Below are positions 41,315 through 49,594 of a stretch of DNA of 64,000 nucleotides, piece by piece (the stretch's first letter is position 1; each line of letters begins with the position of its first letter). Source of the DNA: Streptomyces sp. SAJ15 (lineage in GTDB: Bacteria; Actinomycetota; Actinomycetes; Streptomycetales; Streptomycetaceae). The position numbers and the translations under genes are program-made. The stretch spans positions 1-64,000 of the forward strand of contig NZ_NISY01000002.1 in the NCBI RefSeq assembly GCF_007595705.1, in the 5' to 3' direction. Under the pieces are notes generated by a model. It searched no databases. It was given only the letters and a program-made list of their open reading frames with translations, and was not told the origin of the DNA.

Positions 41315-42289
41315 GTAGCGCGCCGCTCCCTCGTGCAGCTCCAGCGGATCCGTGAAGACCGCGGTCCGCAGGTCGACCTTCTGGGCGGCGTGCACCACCT
41401 CGCCGATGTGGTCCCGGCTCCTTATGACGGTGCGGGTGACGGACTCGGTGAGGCGGGCATCCATACGGTCGGTCGTCACCAGCAGGTTCGCCACCGCGAT
41501 GGTCTTGACCGGCCGACCCGGACGCACCTTGGGATAGGCGTCGGCGGGCATCACCGCGGCCCGGTAGTAGCGCGTCCGATCGCCCTGGTCGTGCAGCGCC
41601 TCTGCCAGGTCGCCGAGCTGGACCAGCCGGACGGGGAAGACGTCGGCCAGGTCCTGGACGGCGTTGGTCGGCAGCCCGCCCGACCAGAAGAACGCGTCCA
41701 GCTCGCCCCTGCGCAGCATCCCGGTCATCTTGTCGATGCCGACCCGCGCGGCCTTGATGTCCGTCGCGAAGTCCAGGTCCGCCGCCGCCAGCAGCCGTCG
41801 TGTGATCAGCTGCACCCCGGAGCGGTCCTCTCCGACCCCGACCCGCAGCCCCTTCAGGTCCCGCGCGGAGCGCACCTTCGAGCCCTGGGGCACCACCAGC
41901 TGCATGTAGTCGTCGTACAGCCGGGCGCACGCCCGCAGCCGCTCGGCGCCCGGCCGCCCCTCGCCCGTGTAGGCGGCCACGGCGTCCGCGGTGGCGATCG
42001 CGAAGGACGCCCTGCCGTCCGCCAGCCGCTGGAGGTTGTCGACCGAGCCCTGGCTGGGCAGCAGCCGCACCCGCACCTCCGGGAGGTCGCGCCGCAGGTC
42101 GTCGCGGAGCATCGACCCGTACTTCGCGTACACGCCGGTGGGGACGCCCGTGGAGAGCACCACCCGGCCCGAGGGCGCGCCACCGCCGCCGAGGGGCAGC
42201 TGCCACCACAGCAGCAGCGCGAGGGCCGCGGCCGCCGCGGCCAGCTGCGCCAGCCGCCGCCCGCGCGGGCGGGTGAGTCTGTCGAGCAT
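41294..42289 (-). CDS. TAXI family TRAP transporter solute-binding protein
   Basis: A 331-residue TAXI-type (TRAP-associated extracytoplasmic immunogenic) binding protein. An N-terminal hydrophobic segment (about residues 13-32) anchors or exports it; no lipobox cysteine is visible. The family motifs LSTGVPTGVYAKYGSMLRDDL, ATADAVAAYTGEG and DAFFWSGGLPTNAVQDLA are present. Family members bind glutamate, glutamine or related acids for DctMQ-type permeases. No permease gene is within the window on either side. The start ATG has no strong ribosome site. Confidence 0.9.
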   Translation of the reverse strand: MLDRLTRPRGRRLAQLAAAAAALALLLWWQLPLGGGGAPSGRVVLSTGVPTGVYAKYGSMLRDDLRRDLPEVRVRLLPSQGSVDNLQRLADGRASFAIATADAVAAYTGEGRPGAERLRACARLYDDYMQLVVPQGSKVRSARDLKGLRVGVGEDRSGVQLITRRLLAAADLDFATDIKAARVGIDKMTGMLRRGELDAFFWSGGLPTNAVQDLADVFPVRLVQLGDLAEALHDQGDRTRYYRAAVMPADAYPKVRPGRPVKTIAVANLLVTTDRMDARLTESVTRTVIRSRDHIGEVVHAAQKVDLRTAVFTDPLELHEGAARYYRSVKP

Positions 42290-42522
42290 GGCCAGGATCC
42301 TGCCAGCCGGGCACGGATTAGGGGAGGGGCGTCCGCTGTGACATGCACGGCGACCGGTCTCCCCCGAGGGGCGACCGAAGGCGGCGCGATCGTCGCGCTC
42401 GCCGACGAAAGGGCCGGTGAGCGGCGTGGCCGGGGGAGCGGCCGGCCGAGCGGCGGAGGAAGGCCCGGGGCCGGCGGATCAGCTCGCGACAAACGGAGGG
42501 GCGGGGTCGGGACGCGACCACG

Positions 42523-42528
42523 TACCCT
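42523..42528 (+). promoter_or_regulatory. -10 box near miaB start
   Basis: TACCCT ends 11 bases before the miaB ATG, which would give a leader of only a few bases. GGTGGA between them may act as a minimal ribosome site. Confidence 0.45.
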
Positions 42529-42539
42529 GGTGGACTGAG

Positions 42540-44030
42540 ATGAGTGCGAAGACTTACGAGGTGCGCACCTACGGGTGCCAGATGAACGTCCACGACTCCG
42601 AGCGGCTGTCCGGCCTGCTGGAGGAAGCCGGCTACGTCCGGGCCCCGGAGGGCACCGCCGAGGGGGACGCCGACGTCGTCGTCTTCAACACCTGCGCGGT
42701 GCGGGAGAACGCCGACAACCGGCTCTACGGCAACCTCGGCCGGCTCGCGCCGGCCAAGGCCAAGCGCCCCGGCATGCAGATCGCGGTCGGCGGCTGTCTG
42801 GCCCAGAAGGACCGCGACACCATCGTGAAGAAGGCGCCCTGGGTGGACGTCGTCTTCGGCACGCACAACATCGGCAGCCTGCCGGTGCTGCTGGAGCGCG
42901 CCCGCGTTCAGGAGGAGGCGCAGGTCGAGATCGCCGAATCCCTGGAGGCGTTCCCGTCCACGCTGCCGACCCGCCGTGAGTCGGCGTACGCCGCGTGGGT
43001 CTCCATTTCCGTCGGATGCAACAACACCTGCACGTTCTGCATCGTCCCCGCGCTGCGCGGCAAGGAGAAGGACCGCCGCCCCGGCGACATCCTGGCCGAG
43101 GTGGAGGCGCTGGTCGCCGAGGGCGTCGTCGAGATCACCCTGCTCGGCCAGAACGTCAACGCGTACGGCTCGGACATCGGCGACCGCGAGGCGTTCAGCA
43201 AGCTGCTGCGCGCCTGCGGGAAGATCGAGGGGCTGGAGCGGGTCCGCTTCACCTCCCCGCACCCGCGCGACTTCACCGACGACGTCATCGCCGCCATGGC
43301 CGAGACGCCCAACGTGATGCCGCAGCTGCACATGCCGCTGCAGTCCGGCTCGGACACCGTGCTGAAGGCGATGCGCCGCTCCTACCGGCAGGAGCGCTTC
43401 CTGGGGATCATCGAGAAGGTGCGCGCGGCCATGCCCGACGCCGCCATCTCCACCGACATCATCGTGGGCTTCCCCGGCGAGACCGACGAGGACTTCGAGC
43501 AGACGCTGCACGTCGTGCGCGAGGCGCGCTTCGCGCAGGCGTTCACCTTCCAGTACTCCAAGCGGCCGGGCACCCCCGCCGCCGAGATGGACGGGCAGAT
43601 CCCCAAGGCCGTCGTCCAGGAGCGCTACGAGCGGCTGGTCGCCCTCCAGGAGGAGATCTCCTGGGAGGAGAACAAGAAGCAGGTCGGCCGCACCCTGGAG
43701 GTGCTGGTCGCCGAGGGCGAGGGCCGCAAGGACGACGCCACCCGGCGGCTCTCCGGCCGCGCCGCCGACAACCGGCTGGTGCACTTCACCCGGCCCGAGG
43801 AGCCGGTGCGGCCCGGTGACGTCGTCACCGTCGACATCACCTACGCGGCCCCGCACCACCTGCTCGCCGAGGGGCCGGCACGCGGCGTGCGCCGCACCCC
43901 GGCGGGCGATGCCTGGGAGCGCCGTAACGCGGCCGCGCAGGCCAAGCCCGCGGGCGTGATGCTGGGCCTGCCGACCATCGGCGCCCCGGCCCCCGCCCCC
44001 TCTCCGGCGGCGGGCTGCGGCTGCGACTGA
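42540..44030 (+). CDS. miaB: tRNA-2-methylthio-N6-dimethylallyladenosine synthase MiaB
   Basis: A 496-residue radical-SAM methylthiotransferase that converts i6A37 to ms2i6A37 in tRNAs reading UNN codons. The N-terminal cluster uses cysteines in [14 protein letters not shown] and GGCLAQ; the radical-SAM cluster is C160-x3-C164-x2-C167 ([13 protein letters not shown]). A TRAM domain is at about 375-445. The C-terminus ends in GCGCD. It works after MiaA, encoded at 46366 in this window. ATG at 42540 is chosen because [12 protein letters not shown] follows; upstream frame is low complexity. Confidence 0.96.
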   Translation: MSAKTYEVRTYGCQMNVHDSERLSGLLEEAGYVRAPEGTAEGDADVVVFNTCAVRENADNRLYGNLGRLAPAKAKRPGMQIAVGGCLAQKDRDTIVKKAPWVDVVFGTHNIGSLPVLLERARVQEEAQVEIAESLEAFPSTLPTRRESAYAAWVSISVGCNNTCTFCIVPALRGKEKDRRPGDILAEVEALVAEGVVEITLLGQNVNAYGSDIGDREAFSKLLRACGKIEGLERVRFTSPHPRDFTDDVIAAMAETPNVMPQLHMPLQSGSDTVLKAMRRSYRQERFLGIIEKVRAAMPDAAISTDIIVGFPGETDEDFEQTLHVVREARFAQAFTFQYSKRPGTPAAEMDGQIPKAVVQERYERLVALQEEISWEENKKQVGRTLEVLVAEGEGRKDDATRRLSGRAADNRLVHFTRPEEPVRPGDVVTVDITYAAPHHLLAEGPARGVRRTPAGDAWERRNAAAQAKPAGVMLGLPTIGAPAPAPSPAAGCGCD

Positions 44031-44060
44031 CGCCGCCTCCCGCCGACACCGCTTCCCCAC

Positions 44061-44091
44061 GGCCGGGCGCCCCTGACGGGTGCGCCCGGCC
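44061..44091 (+). terminator. miaB terminator hairpin
   Basis: GGCCGGGCGC (44061-44070) pairs with GCGCCCGGCC (44082-44091), and CCC/GGG extends the stem inside, leaving a TGAC loop. No T-tract. Confidence 0.8.
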
Positions 44092-44103
44092 GCGGGCTGT
44101 TTA

Positions 44104-44204
44104 CGCGGGCTGCTTACCTGGGCGCCGGCTGTCCGAGCGGGCTCTCTGCGCGGGCTGCTTACGCGGGCGCCGGCTGTCCGAGCAGCTCTCCACGCGGGCT
44201 GCTT
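44104..44204. repeat. 44-45-bp tandem repeat, about 2.3 copies
   Basis: Units start at 44104, 44149 and 44193 with CGCGGGCTGCTT. The first two share GGGCGCCGGCTGTCCGAGC. They differ by small indels near their 3' ends. Confidence 0.88.
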
Positions 44205-44401
44205 CTGGTGCCCACGGCCCAGGCGGCGGCCGCGCCCGCACCGGCACCCCGCGGGTGCGTGGGAGAACCCCGCGCGGCAGCGGCGGCCCGGGACACCATC
44301 GCCCCGCCCAGGGCCGGCGCAGGTTCCCGCCGGCGCAGGCTGCCGCCGGGGCCGGGCCTCGCCGCGGCAGGTTCCCGCCGGATGGGGACGCTTCGCCTTG
44401 C

Positions 44402-44407
44402 TAGGGT
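44402..44407 (+). promoter_or_regulatory. -10 box for leaderless transcript
   Basis: TAGGGT ends 7 bases before the ATG at 44415, and no ribosome site is present. Confidence 0.6.
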
Positions 44408-44414
44408 GCCGATC

Positions 44415-45125
44415 ATGCTCGTAGCCGCCGCCGTCTGCCCCTGTCCGCCGCTTCTGGTACCGGAGGTCGCCGCCGGGGCCGCAGCCGAGCTGGACGCGCT
44501 CCGCGCGGCCTGCAAGGACGCCGTGGGCGTGCTCGCCGCGTCCCGGCCGGACCGGCTGGTGGTGATCGGCCCCGCGGGCGAGAGCGGTCGCGGACCGTAC
44601 CCGCAGGGGGCACCCGGCTCCTTCCACGGCTACGGCGTCGAGACGACCGTTCGACTGGGCGCGGGTGAGCCGGCGGCCGCGCCCGAGCTGCCTTTGTCAC
44701 TGACCGTCGCCGCGTGGCTGCTGGAGCGCACGGAGTGGGCCGCGGCCCCGCTGGAGGGCCTCGGCGTCGCCGAGTCCCTGGACCCCGAGGCGTGCGCCCG
44801 GACCGGGCGCGAGCTGGCCGCGGCCGGCGGCCGGCTCGCCATGCTGGTCATGGGCGACGGAAGCGCCTGCCGCACCCTCAAGGCGCCGGGCTATCTGGAT
44901 GAGCGCGCGGCCGGCTTCGACGCCGAGGCCGCGCGGGCACTCGGCGCGGCCGACACCGCCGCCCTCGCCGCCCTCGACTCGGCACTGGCGGCCGAACTGC
45001 GGGCCGCGGGCCGGGCCCCCTGGCAGGTGCTCGCCGGCGCGGCCGAAGACGCCGGCCTCGACGGTCGACTCCTGTACGACGACGCGCCCTACGGCGTGGG
45101 GTACTTCGTCGCCGCCTGGTCCTGA
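44415..45125 (+). CDS. Class III extradiol dioxygenase-like protein
   Basis: A 236-residue protein with the fold of class III extradiol dioxygenase B subunits/MEMO proteins: AAAVCPCPPLLVPEV at the N-terminus, RPDRLVVIGPAGE, and a late LLYDDAPYGVGYFVAAW. Some histidines that hold iron in true dioxygenases are not evident, so catalysis is doubtful. Homologues accompany miaB/miaA/dapF across actinobacteria, but no function is assigned. The ATG at 44415 is probably leaderless. It is followed by 440 bases without a gene. Confidence 0.8.
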   Translation: MLVAAAVCPCPPLLVPEVAAGAAAELDALRAACKDAVGVLAASRPDRLVVIGPAGESGRGPYPQGAPGSFHGYGVETTVRLGAGEPAAAPELPLSLTVAAWLLERTEWAAAPLEGLGVAESLDPEACARTGRELAAAGGRLAMLVMGDGSACRTLKAPGYLDERAAGFDAEAARALGAADTAALAALDSALAAELRAAGRAPWQVLAGAAEDAGLDGRLLYDDAPYGVGYFVAAWS

Positions 45126-45565
45126 CGCGCCCACCGCCTCTCGCGCGCGAGCCGCGCTCGCCCGTTTTCCCTGCGCCGCCGCGCCCTGGCCGTCGCCGAG
45201 ACGAGCCGTACGGACGGCCCCTACCGCGGGCGGGGACGTACCGCGCGGGCGCGTGCGATCTGGTGGGGGTCGGCGCGTGGGCCGGAGGCGTCGGCGTACG
45301 CGCCGCTGGTCGTTCACGAGGCGCGTGGTGGGGGAGCGTGCCTTGGACGTTGGCCAGCGGGGGCGCCGCATGGCCCGCCGCGAGGCGAGGAACGCAGAGC
45401 GGAGAGGCGCGAGGGCGCGCCGTGCGTGCGCGCTGCGGGGTCGACGGCGGCAGGTCGTGCTGCCGTCGCCTGGTGGGACCGACGGTACCGACGCGCACGG
45501 ACGTCAACCGGCCCGGGCAGGGGGACGGCCGCGGGGCGGGACCCGCGACCGTCCGCCGGCGGGGG
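45126..45565. other. Intergenic region (440 bases)
   Basis: Between convergent genes. Open frames here have amino acid composition and third-position pattern unlike a gene. I see short inverted repeats around 45445-45475 (GGCGGCAG with CTGCCGTC) but no clear terminator. Confidence 0.55.
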
Positions 45566-45838
45566 TCAGGTGCCGCTGGTGGGAGTGCCGGTGCCGGGAC
45601 CGGCACCCGCGTCCTTACCCATGCCCGTGTCCTTGTGGGAGAGGCGGCCAAGGGCCCCCTTGGCCTTGTCCGTGCCGGTCTCGATCTTGCCGCTGTACTT
45701 GCCCTTGGTCTTGGAGTCGACCGCCTTCGCGGCCTTGTCCAGACCGCGCTCGATCTGGGGCTCGTGCTGCTGCATGAAATGCCCGGCCTTGCCCTTCATG
45801 GCGCCGGCCTTGGCCTTGAGTGTGTTCAGCAGGCCCAT
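45566..45838 (-). CDS. MT0933-like antitoxin family protein
   Basis: A 90-residue protein that matches the MT0933_antitox family: GLLNTLKAKAGAMKGKAGHFMQQHEPQIERGLDKAAKAVDSKTKGKYSGKIETGTDKAKGALGRL. Proteins of this name are small, lysine-rich and helical; the antitoxin role is by family label only. ATG at 45838 has GGGAAGG eight bases upstream. No toxin gene is adjacent: the next upstream gene (25 bases away, same strand) encodes an acidic low-complexity protein. Confidence 0.85.
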   Translation of the reverse strand: MGLLNTLKAKAGAMKGKAGHFMQQHEPQIERGLDKAAKAVDSKTKGKYSGKIETGTDKAKGALGRLSHKDTGMGKDAGAGPGTGTPTSGT

Positions 45839-45862
45839 GAGCCACCTTCCCTCGTCAGAGAA

Positions 45863-46183
45863 CTACTTCCGGGCGCCCTCGCCGGCCTCGCTGTCGGCCG
45901 CCTCCTCAGCGGACTGCTGCTTCGGAATCTCCACGCCGTCGGGGCCCGCGGCCTCGGCCTTCCGCTCGTCCTTCCGCTCGGCCTCGGGCTCCGCGGCGGG
46001 CGCCTCCGGCTCCTTCGACCCCTGGGCCGACGGTGCCTCCTCGGTCTTCTTGGCGTCCTGGGCGGCCTCCGGGGTGCCCTCGTCAGCACCCTTGGTCGTC
46101 GGTTCCTCCGTCAGGGCGGCCGTGGTGGCCTCCTCACGTGACGCCTTGGACTTACGACCGCGAAGCCTTGCAAAAACGCCCAT
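45863..46183 (-). CDS. Small acidic low-complexity protein
   Basis: A 106-residue hydrophilic protein of unknown function. The N-terminus is basic (MGVFARLRGRKSKASREE); the rest is rich in Glu, Ala, Lys and Pro (EEPTTKGADEGTPEAAQDAKKTEEAPSAQG...). No signal peptide, membrane segment or fold motif is seen. Similar proteins in Streptomyces have sometimes been labelled gliding motility protein, which I would not rely on. GGAG lies five bases before the ATG at 46183. It is probably co-transcribed with the antitoxin-like gene 25 bases downstream. Confidence 0.75.
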   Translation of the reverse strand: MGVFARLRGRKSKASREEATTAALTEEPTTKGADEGTPEAAQDAKKTEEAPSAQGSKEPEAPAAEPEAERKDERKAEAAGPDGVEIPKQQSAEEAADSEAGEGARK

Positions 46184-46365
46184 ATCTACTCCATACCTTA
46201 CTCGTGTGGGCGAAATTCCGTGCCGCCCGGAGCGTCCCATTGCGCCGCTCGCGGACCCGGTCCGTGAACCGGCCCTCGGAACCTCGCATCGGGCAACGAC
46301 GCCGGTGGCGTCCCGTCACGTCGCCCGTTCGAGTCCAGGCCGGGAGGTTTGCGAGACTGGTGCCC

Positions 46366-47304
46366 GTGAACAGCGCAGTTCCTCCTCCGCGAGTCATCGC
46401 CGTCGTCGGACCCACCGCGGCCGGCAAGTCCGACCTGGGCGTCGCCCTGGCCCATCACCTGGGCGGCGAGGTCATCAACGCCGACTCCATGCAGCTCTAT
46501 CGCGGCATGGACATCGGCACCGCCAAGCTGACGGCGGAGGAGCAGCAGGGTGTGCCGCACCGGCTGCTCGACATCTGGGACGTCACCGTGGCGGCGAGCG
46601 TCGCGGAGTACCAGCGCCTGGCGCGCGCCGAGATCGACCGGCTGCTCGCCGAGGGCCGCACCCCGATCCTGGTCGGCGGCTCCGGCCTGTACGTGCGCGG
46701 CGCCATCGACGCTCTGGAGTTCCCCGGCACCGACCCCGCCGTGCGGGCGCGGCTGGAGGCGGAACTGGAGGAGCGCGGCCCCGGGGTGCTGCACGCCCGG
46801 CTGGCCGCGGCCGACCCGGAGGCGGGCCGCGCCATCCTGCCCAGCAACGGCCGTCGCGTGGTGCGCGCCCTGGAGGTCATCGAGATCACCGGCCGGCCCT
46901 TCACGGCCAATCTGCCGGGCCATGAGTCGGTCTACGAGACGGTCCAGATCGGCGTCGACGTCGAGCGGCCCGAGCTCGACGAGCGGATCGCGCGGCGCGT
47001 GGACCGCATGTGGGAGGCCGGCCTCGTGGACGAGGTGCGGCGACTGGAGGAGGCCGGGCTGCGCTCCGGCCGCACCGCCTCCCGCGCGCTGGGCTACCAA
47101 CAGGTGCTCGCCGCGCTCGCCGGGGAGTGCACCGAGGACGAGGCGCGGGCCGAGACCGTGCGCGCCACCAAGCGCTTCGCGCGGCGCCAGGACTCCTGGT
47201 TCCGCCGCGACCCGCGGGTGCACTGGCTCAGCGGCGCGGCTGACCGCAGGGGGGAACTGACGGCGCACGCGCTGGCGTTGGTCGAACGGGCGGTCACAGC
47301 CTGA
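46366..47304 (+). CDS. miaA: tRNA dimethylallyltransferase MiaA
   Basis: A 312-residue enzyme that puts a dimethylallyl group on A37 of tRNAs reading codons that start with U; the product is then the MiaB substrate. P-loop GPTAAGKSDLG, the catalytic-aspartate motif DSMQLYRGMDIGTAK, HRLLDIWD, and the C-terminal GYQQVLAAL and TKRFARRQDSWFRRDPRVHWL are all present. GTG at 46366 gives the usual family length; GTG at 46360 is two codons earlier and equally near the GGGAGG at 46342, which is far from both. Confidence 0.95.
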   Translation: MNSAVPPPRVIAVVGPTAAGKSDLGVALAHHLGGEVINADSMQLYRGMDIGTAKLTAEEQQGVPHRLLDIWDVTVAASVAEYQRLARAEIDRLLAEGRTPILVGGSGLYVRGAIDALEFPGTDPAVRARLEAELEERGPGVLHARLAAADPEAGRAILPSNGRRVVRALEVIEITGRPFTANLPGHESVYETVQIGVDVERPELDERIARRVDRMWEAGLVDEVRRLEEAGLRSGRTASRALGYQQVLAALAGECTEDEARAETVRATKRFARRQDSWFRRDPRVHWLSGAADRRGELTAHALALVERAVTA

Positions 47305-47406
47305 TCACGTGATTGCATCGGGACGCCCCGTGTGTCAATACCGCCGCCTCGCCCGTGCCATCATCGAGCTTCGATCGTGCCGTGGTGTCTGGAGTTTGGA
47401 GGGCGT

Positions 47407-48075
47407 GTGGCGATGGAGGCCGGCCCTCGGGACACCTCGCAGCAGCCGCCGCAGGGCGAATCGGAGCTGTTGACTCCGATGTCCGCGGCGCCCCCCGATG
47501 CTCATGGTGACGGCATCGGCGCCGAGCCGGGCCCGGCGGGGGCGGAACCCGACGGCCTCGGCGCCGTCGACGTCCTGGCCGACGTGGACCCGCTCGCCGG
47601 CCCGGCCGCGCCGGCCGACTCGGAGGCGTTGGCCGACTCGGACACCCTGGCAGGCGCCGACGACCTGGACGTTCCGGAGGCGGAGGCCCTGGTGGTCTCC
47701 GAGTCCGTGGAGGCGGAGGACGGCCCGCCCGGCCCCGGCGAGTCCTTCCGTGACCTGCGACCGCCGCGCCGGTTCCGCATCTGGCAGATCGCGCCCATCG
47801 TCGGCCTGGCCATCCTCGGTTCGCTGATGTTCGCCTTCCCGCTGGCCTTCGAGGTCGGCGACGGCGGGGCCGTGGTGGCCATGCTCGGGCTGCTCCTCAG
47901 CTGCTGCGCGGCCGGCTGGGGGCTGACGGCCGCACGGCGCGTCGGCTACACCTGGCCGGGACTGCCGCCGCGCGGCTCCGGGCGCCGCCCCGACTGGCGC
48001 TTCGTACTGCTGTACACGGCGATCGTCGCCCTCATGGCCGCGCTGGCCATCTGGCGCGTCGCCCGCCTGCGCTGA
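47407..48075 (+). CDS. Conserved membrane protein with acidic N-terminal region
   Basis: A 222-residue protein of unknown function. The first ~120 residues are disordered and acidic (ADVDPLAGPAAPADSEALADSDTLAGADDLDVPEAEALVV). Three hydrophobic segments follow at about 138-160, 165-185 and 200-217, with a basic loop RRVGYTWPGLPPRGSGRR between the second and third. GTG at 47407 sits five bases after GGAGG, and ATG at 47413 is the alternative. It lies between miaA and dapF, a conserved place in Streptomyces, and may share the miaA transcript. Confidence 0.78.
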   Translation: MAMEAGPRDTSQQPPQGESELLTPMSAAPPDAHGDGIGAEPGPAGAEPDGLGAVDVLADVDPLAGPAAPADSEALADSDTLAGADDLDVPEAEALVVSESVEAEDGPPGPGESFRDLRPPRRFRIWQIAPIVGLAILGSLMFAFPLAFEVGDGGAVVAMLGLLLSCCAAGWGLTAARRVGYTWPGLPPRGSGRRPDWRFVLLYTAIVALMAALAIWRVARLR

Positions 48076-48593
48076 ACGACGCCCTTCCCGCGCGTAGCCT
48101 GTGCGGGGCCTGGCCCACTGGTGCGAACGGTCCCCGGCGGTACGCGCCCTCTCCGACGGTACGGATCGTCTCGGCGCCGCGCCCCGCGCGAGGAGCGGCG
48201 GGCGCGGGCGCCCCGCGCGACAGATCGGTGGCCCGCGCGACAGTCGGTGCCCGTGGATGGGCGGCCCCCGCGCGGTGTGCGGTTTCCGGCGCGGCCGGCC
48301 CCTGGCGACCTGGGCCGTCTCCTGTGGGGTGGAACTCGGTGCAGCGCCAGGACACCGCATAGCGCGCGGGTAGCGCGTGGCTTCCCGCGCGGTCCACGCC
48401 GCCCCTCACACGGTGGCGCGGGTCCTCCACGGGCCGAGCCCACCGCGCGGCGCCCGCACGGCCGCGCGCCCGCCCAGCTCACGGCGCTCGCCGGCCGCGC
48501 CCGAGCCGACCGCACAGTGCCCGTCCGCGCGCGGCCCCCGCGCCCCGTTGCCGCCCTTCGGCCCCGCGTCGGGCGCCCCGTAAGATTCGAAGG
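48076..48593. other. Intergenic region before dapF (518 bases)
   Basis: The longest gap in the window. It is extremely GC-rich with many CGCGCG runs and repeated GCCCGCGCGACAG motifs around 48205-48245. Open frames on both strands look like by-products of composition. The dapF -10 box is at its right end. A non-coding RNA cannot be excluded, but I see no folded candidate. Confidence 0.6.
48581..48586 (+). promoter_or_regulatory. -10 box for leaderless dapF transcript
   Basis: TAAGAT, close to the consensus TATAAT/TAnnnT, ends 7 bases before the GTG start of dapF, and no ribosome site is seen. Confidence 0.7.
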
Positions 48594-49466
48594 GTGAACA
48601 CACGAACCCTCTCCTTCCTCAAGGGTCACGGCACCGAGAACGACTTCGTGATCGTGCCCGACGCGGACGGCGCGCTGGAGCTGTCCGCGGCCGAGGTCGC
48701 GCGGCTGTGTGACCGCCGCGCGGGCATCGGCGGCGACGGCCTGCTGCGGGTCGTGCGCTCCGCCGCGCACCCCGAGGCGCGGGCGCTGGCGGACGAGGCC
48801 GAGTGGTTCATGGACTACCGCAACGCCGACGGCTCCATCGTCGAGATGTGCGGCAACGGCGTCCGGGTGTTCGCCCGCTATCTGCACCACGCGGGACTCG
48901 TGCCGTTGGGCGACGTCCCGGTCGCCACCCGCTCCGGTGTGAAGCGGGCGCACATCGGCAAGAACGGCGACATCACCGTCTCCATGGGGCGCGCCCAACT
49001 GCCGGCGGAGCAGGCCACGGTGACGGTCGGCGAGCGCGGCTGGCCCGCCCGCAACGTGAACATGGGGAACCCGCACGCCGTCGCCTTCGTCGAGGACCTC
49101 GACCACGCGGGCGACCTGAAGTCGGCGCCCTCGTACGCGCCCGCCTCCGTCTATCCGGACGGCGTGAACATCGAGTTCGCCGTGGACCGGGGCCCCGGCC
49201 ACCTCGCCATGCGCGTCCACGAGCGCGGCGCGGGCGAGACCCGGTCCTGCGGCACCGGTGCCTGCGCCGTGGCCGTCGCGGCCGCGCGTCGCGACGGCGT
49301 GGACCCGGCGGTCACCGGCGCCCCCGCCACGTACACCGTGGACGTCCTGGGCGGCAGGCTGGTGATCAGCGAGCTGCCGGACGGCACCGTGGAGATGACG
49401 GGGCCCGCTGTGATCGTGGCCGAGGGCACGATCGACTCCTCCTGGTGGGACACGGCCGTCGCCTGA
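48594..49466 (+). CDS. dapF: Diaminopimelate epimerase
   Basis: A 290-residue cofactor-independent epimerase that turns LL- into meso-diaminopimelate. Streptomyces walls use LL-DAP, and the meso form feeds lysine synthesis. Both catalytic cysteines are present: C86 in MCGNGVRVFARY and C219 in RSCGTGACAVAVAA. FLKGHGTENDFVI at the N-terminus is the actinobacterial form of the substrate loop. GTG at 48594 is supported by the leaderless promoter. Confidence 0.97.
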   Translation: MNTRTLSFLKGHGTENDFVIVPDADGALELSAAEVARLCDRRAGIGGDGLLRVVRSAAHPEARALADEAEWFMDYRNADGSIVEMCGNGVRVFARYLHHAGLVPLGDVPVATRSGVKRAHIGKNGDITVSMGRAQLPAEQATVTVGERGWPARNVNMGNPHAVAFVEDLDHAGDLKSAPSYAPASVYPDGVNIEFAVDRGPGHLAMRVHERGAGETRSCGTGACAVAVAAARRDGVDPAVTGAPATYTVDVLGGRLVISELPDGTVEMTGPAVIVAEGTIDSSWWDTAVA

Positions 49467-49594
49467 CACTTCGCTCGAATGGGTGATCCGTTTCACTCTC
49501 GGCGAGAGCCGGTCGGCCGTGCGTGGTGGGCTCGATAGCATCAAGCACCGGCCCCGGGGGTGAGCCCACGCCGGTCGACCCGCCGGAGGTGCCC

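Larger units (their letters stand above)
44031..44414. other. Intergenic region after miaB with terminator and 45-bp repeats (384 bases)
   Basis: No gene. It holds the miaB terminator (44061-44091), a 44-45-bp tandem repeat (44104-44204) and then GC-rich sequence with scattered TTCCCGCCGG motifs up to the -10 box of the next gene. Confidence 0.7.

Noticed and set aside
45263..46141. Plus-strand frame across 45.3-46.1 kb
   Set aside because: It runs antisense through two small genes that have good ribosome sites and family similarity; its own composition is low complexity.
46325..46350. CCCGTTCGAGTCCAGG as a tRNA T-arm
   Set aside because: The stem does not pair correctly and no acceptor, D or anticodon stems can be drawn around it.
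48076..48593. Possible small RNA in the gap before dapF
   Set aside because: The GC runs give many weak hairpins but no single stable structure with a promoter could be singled out by eye.
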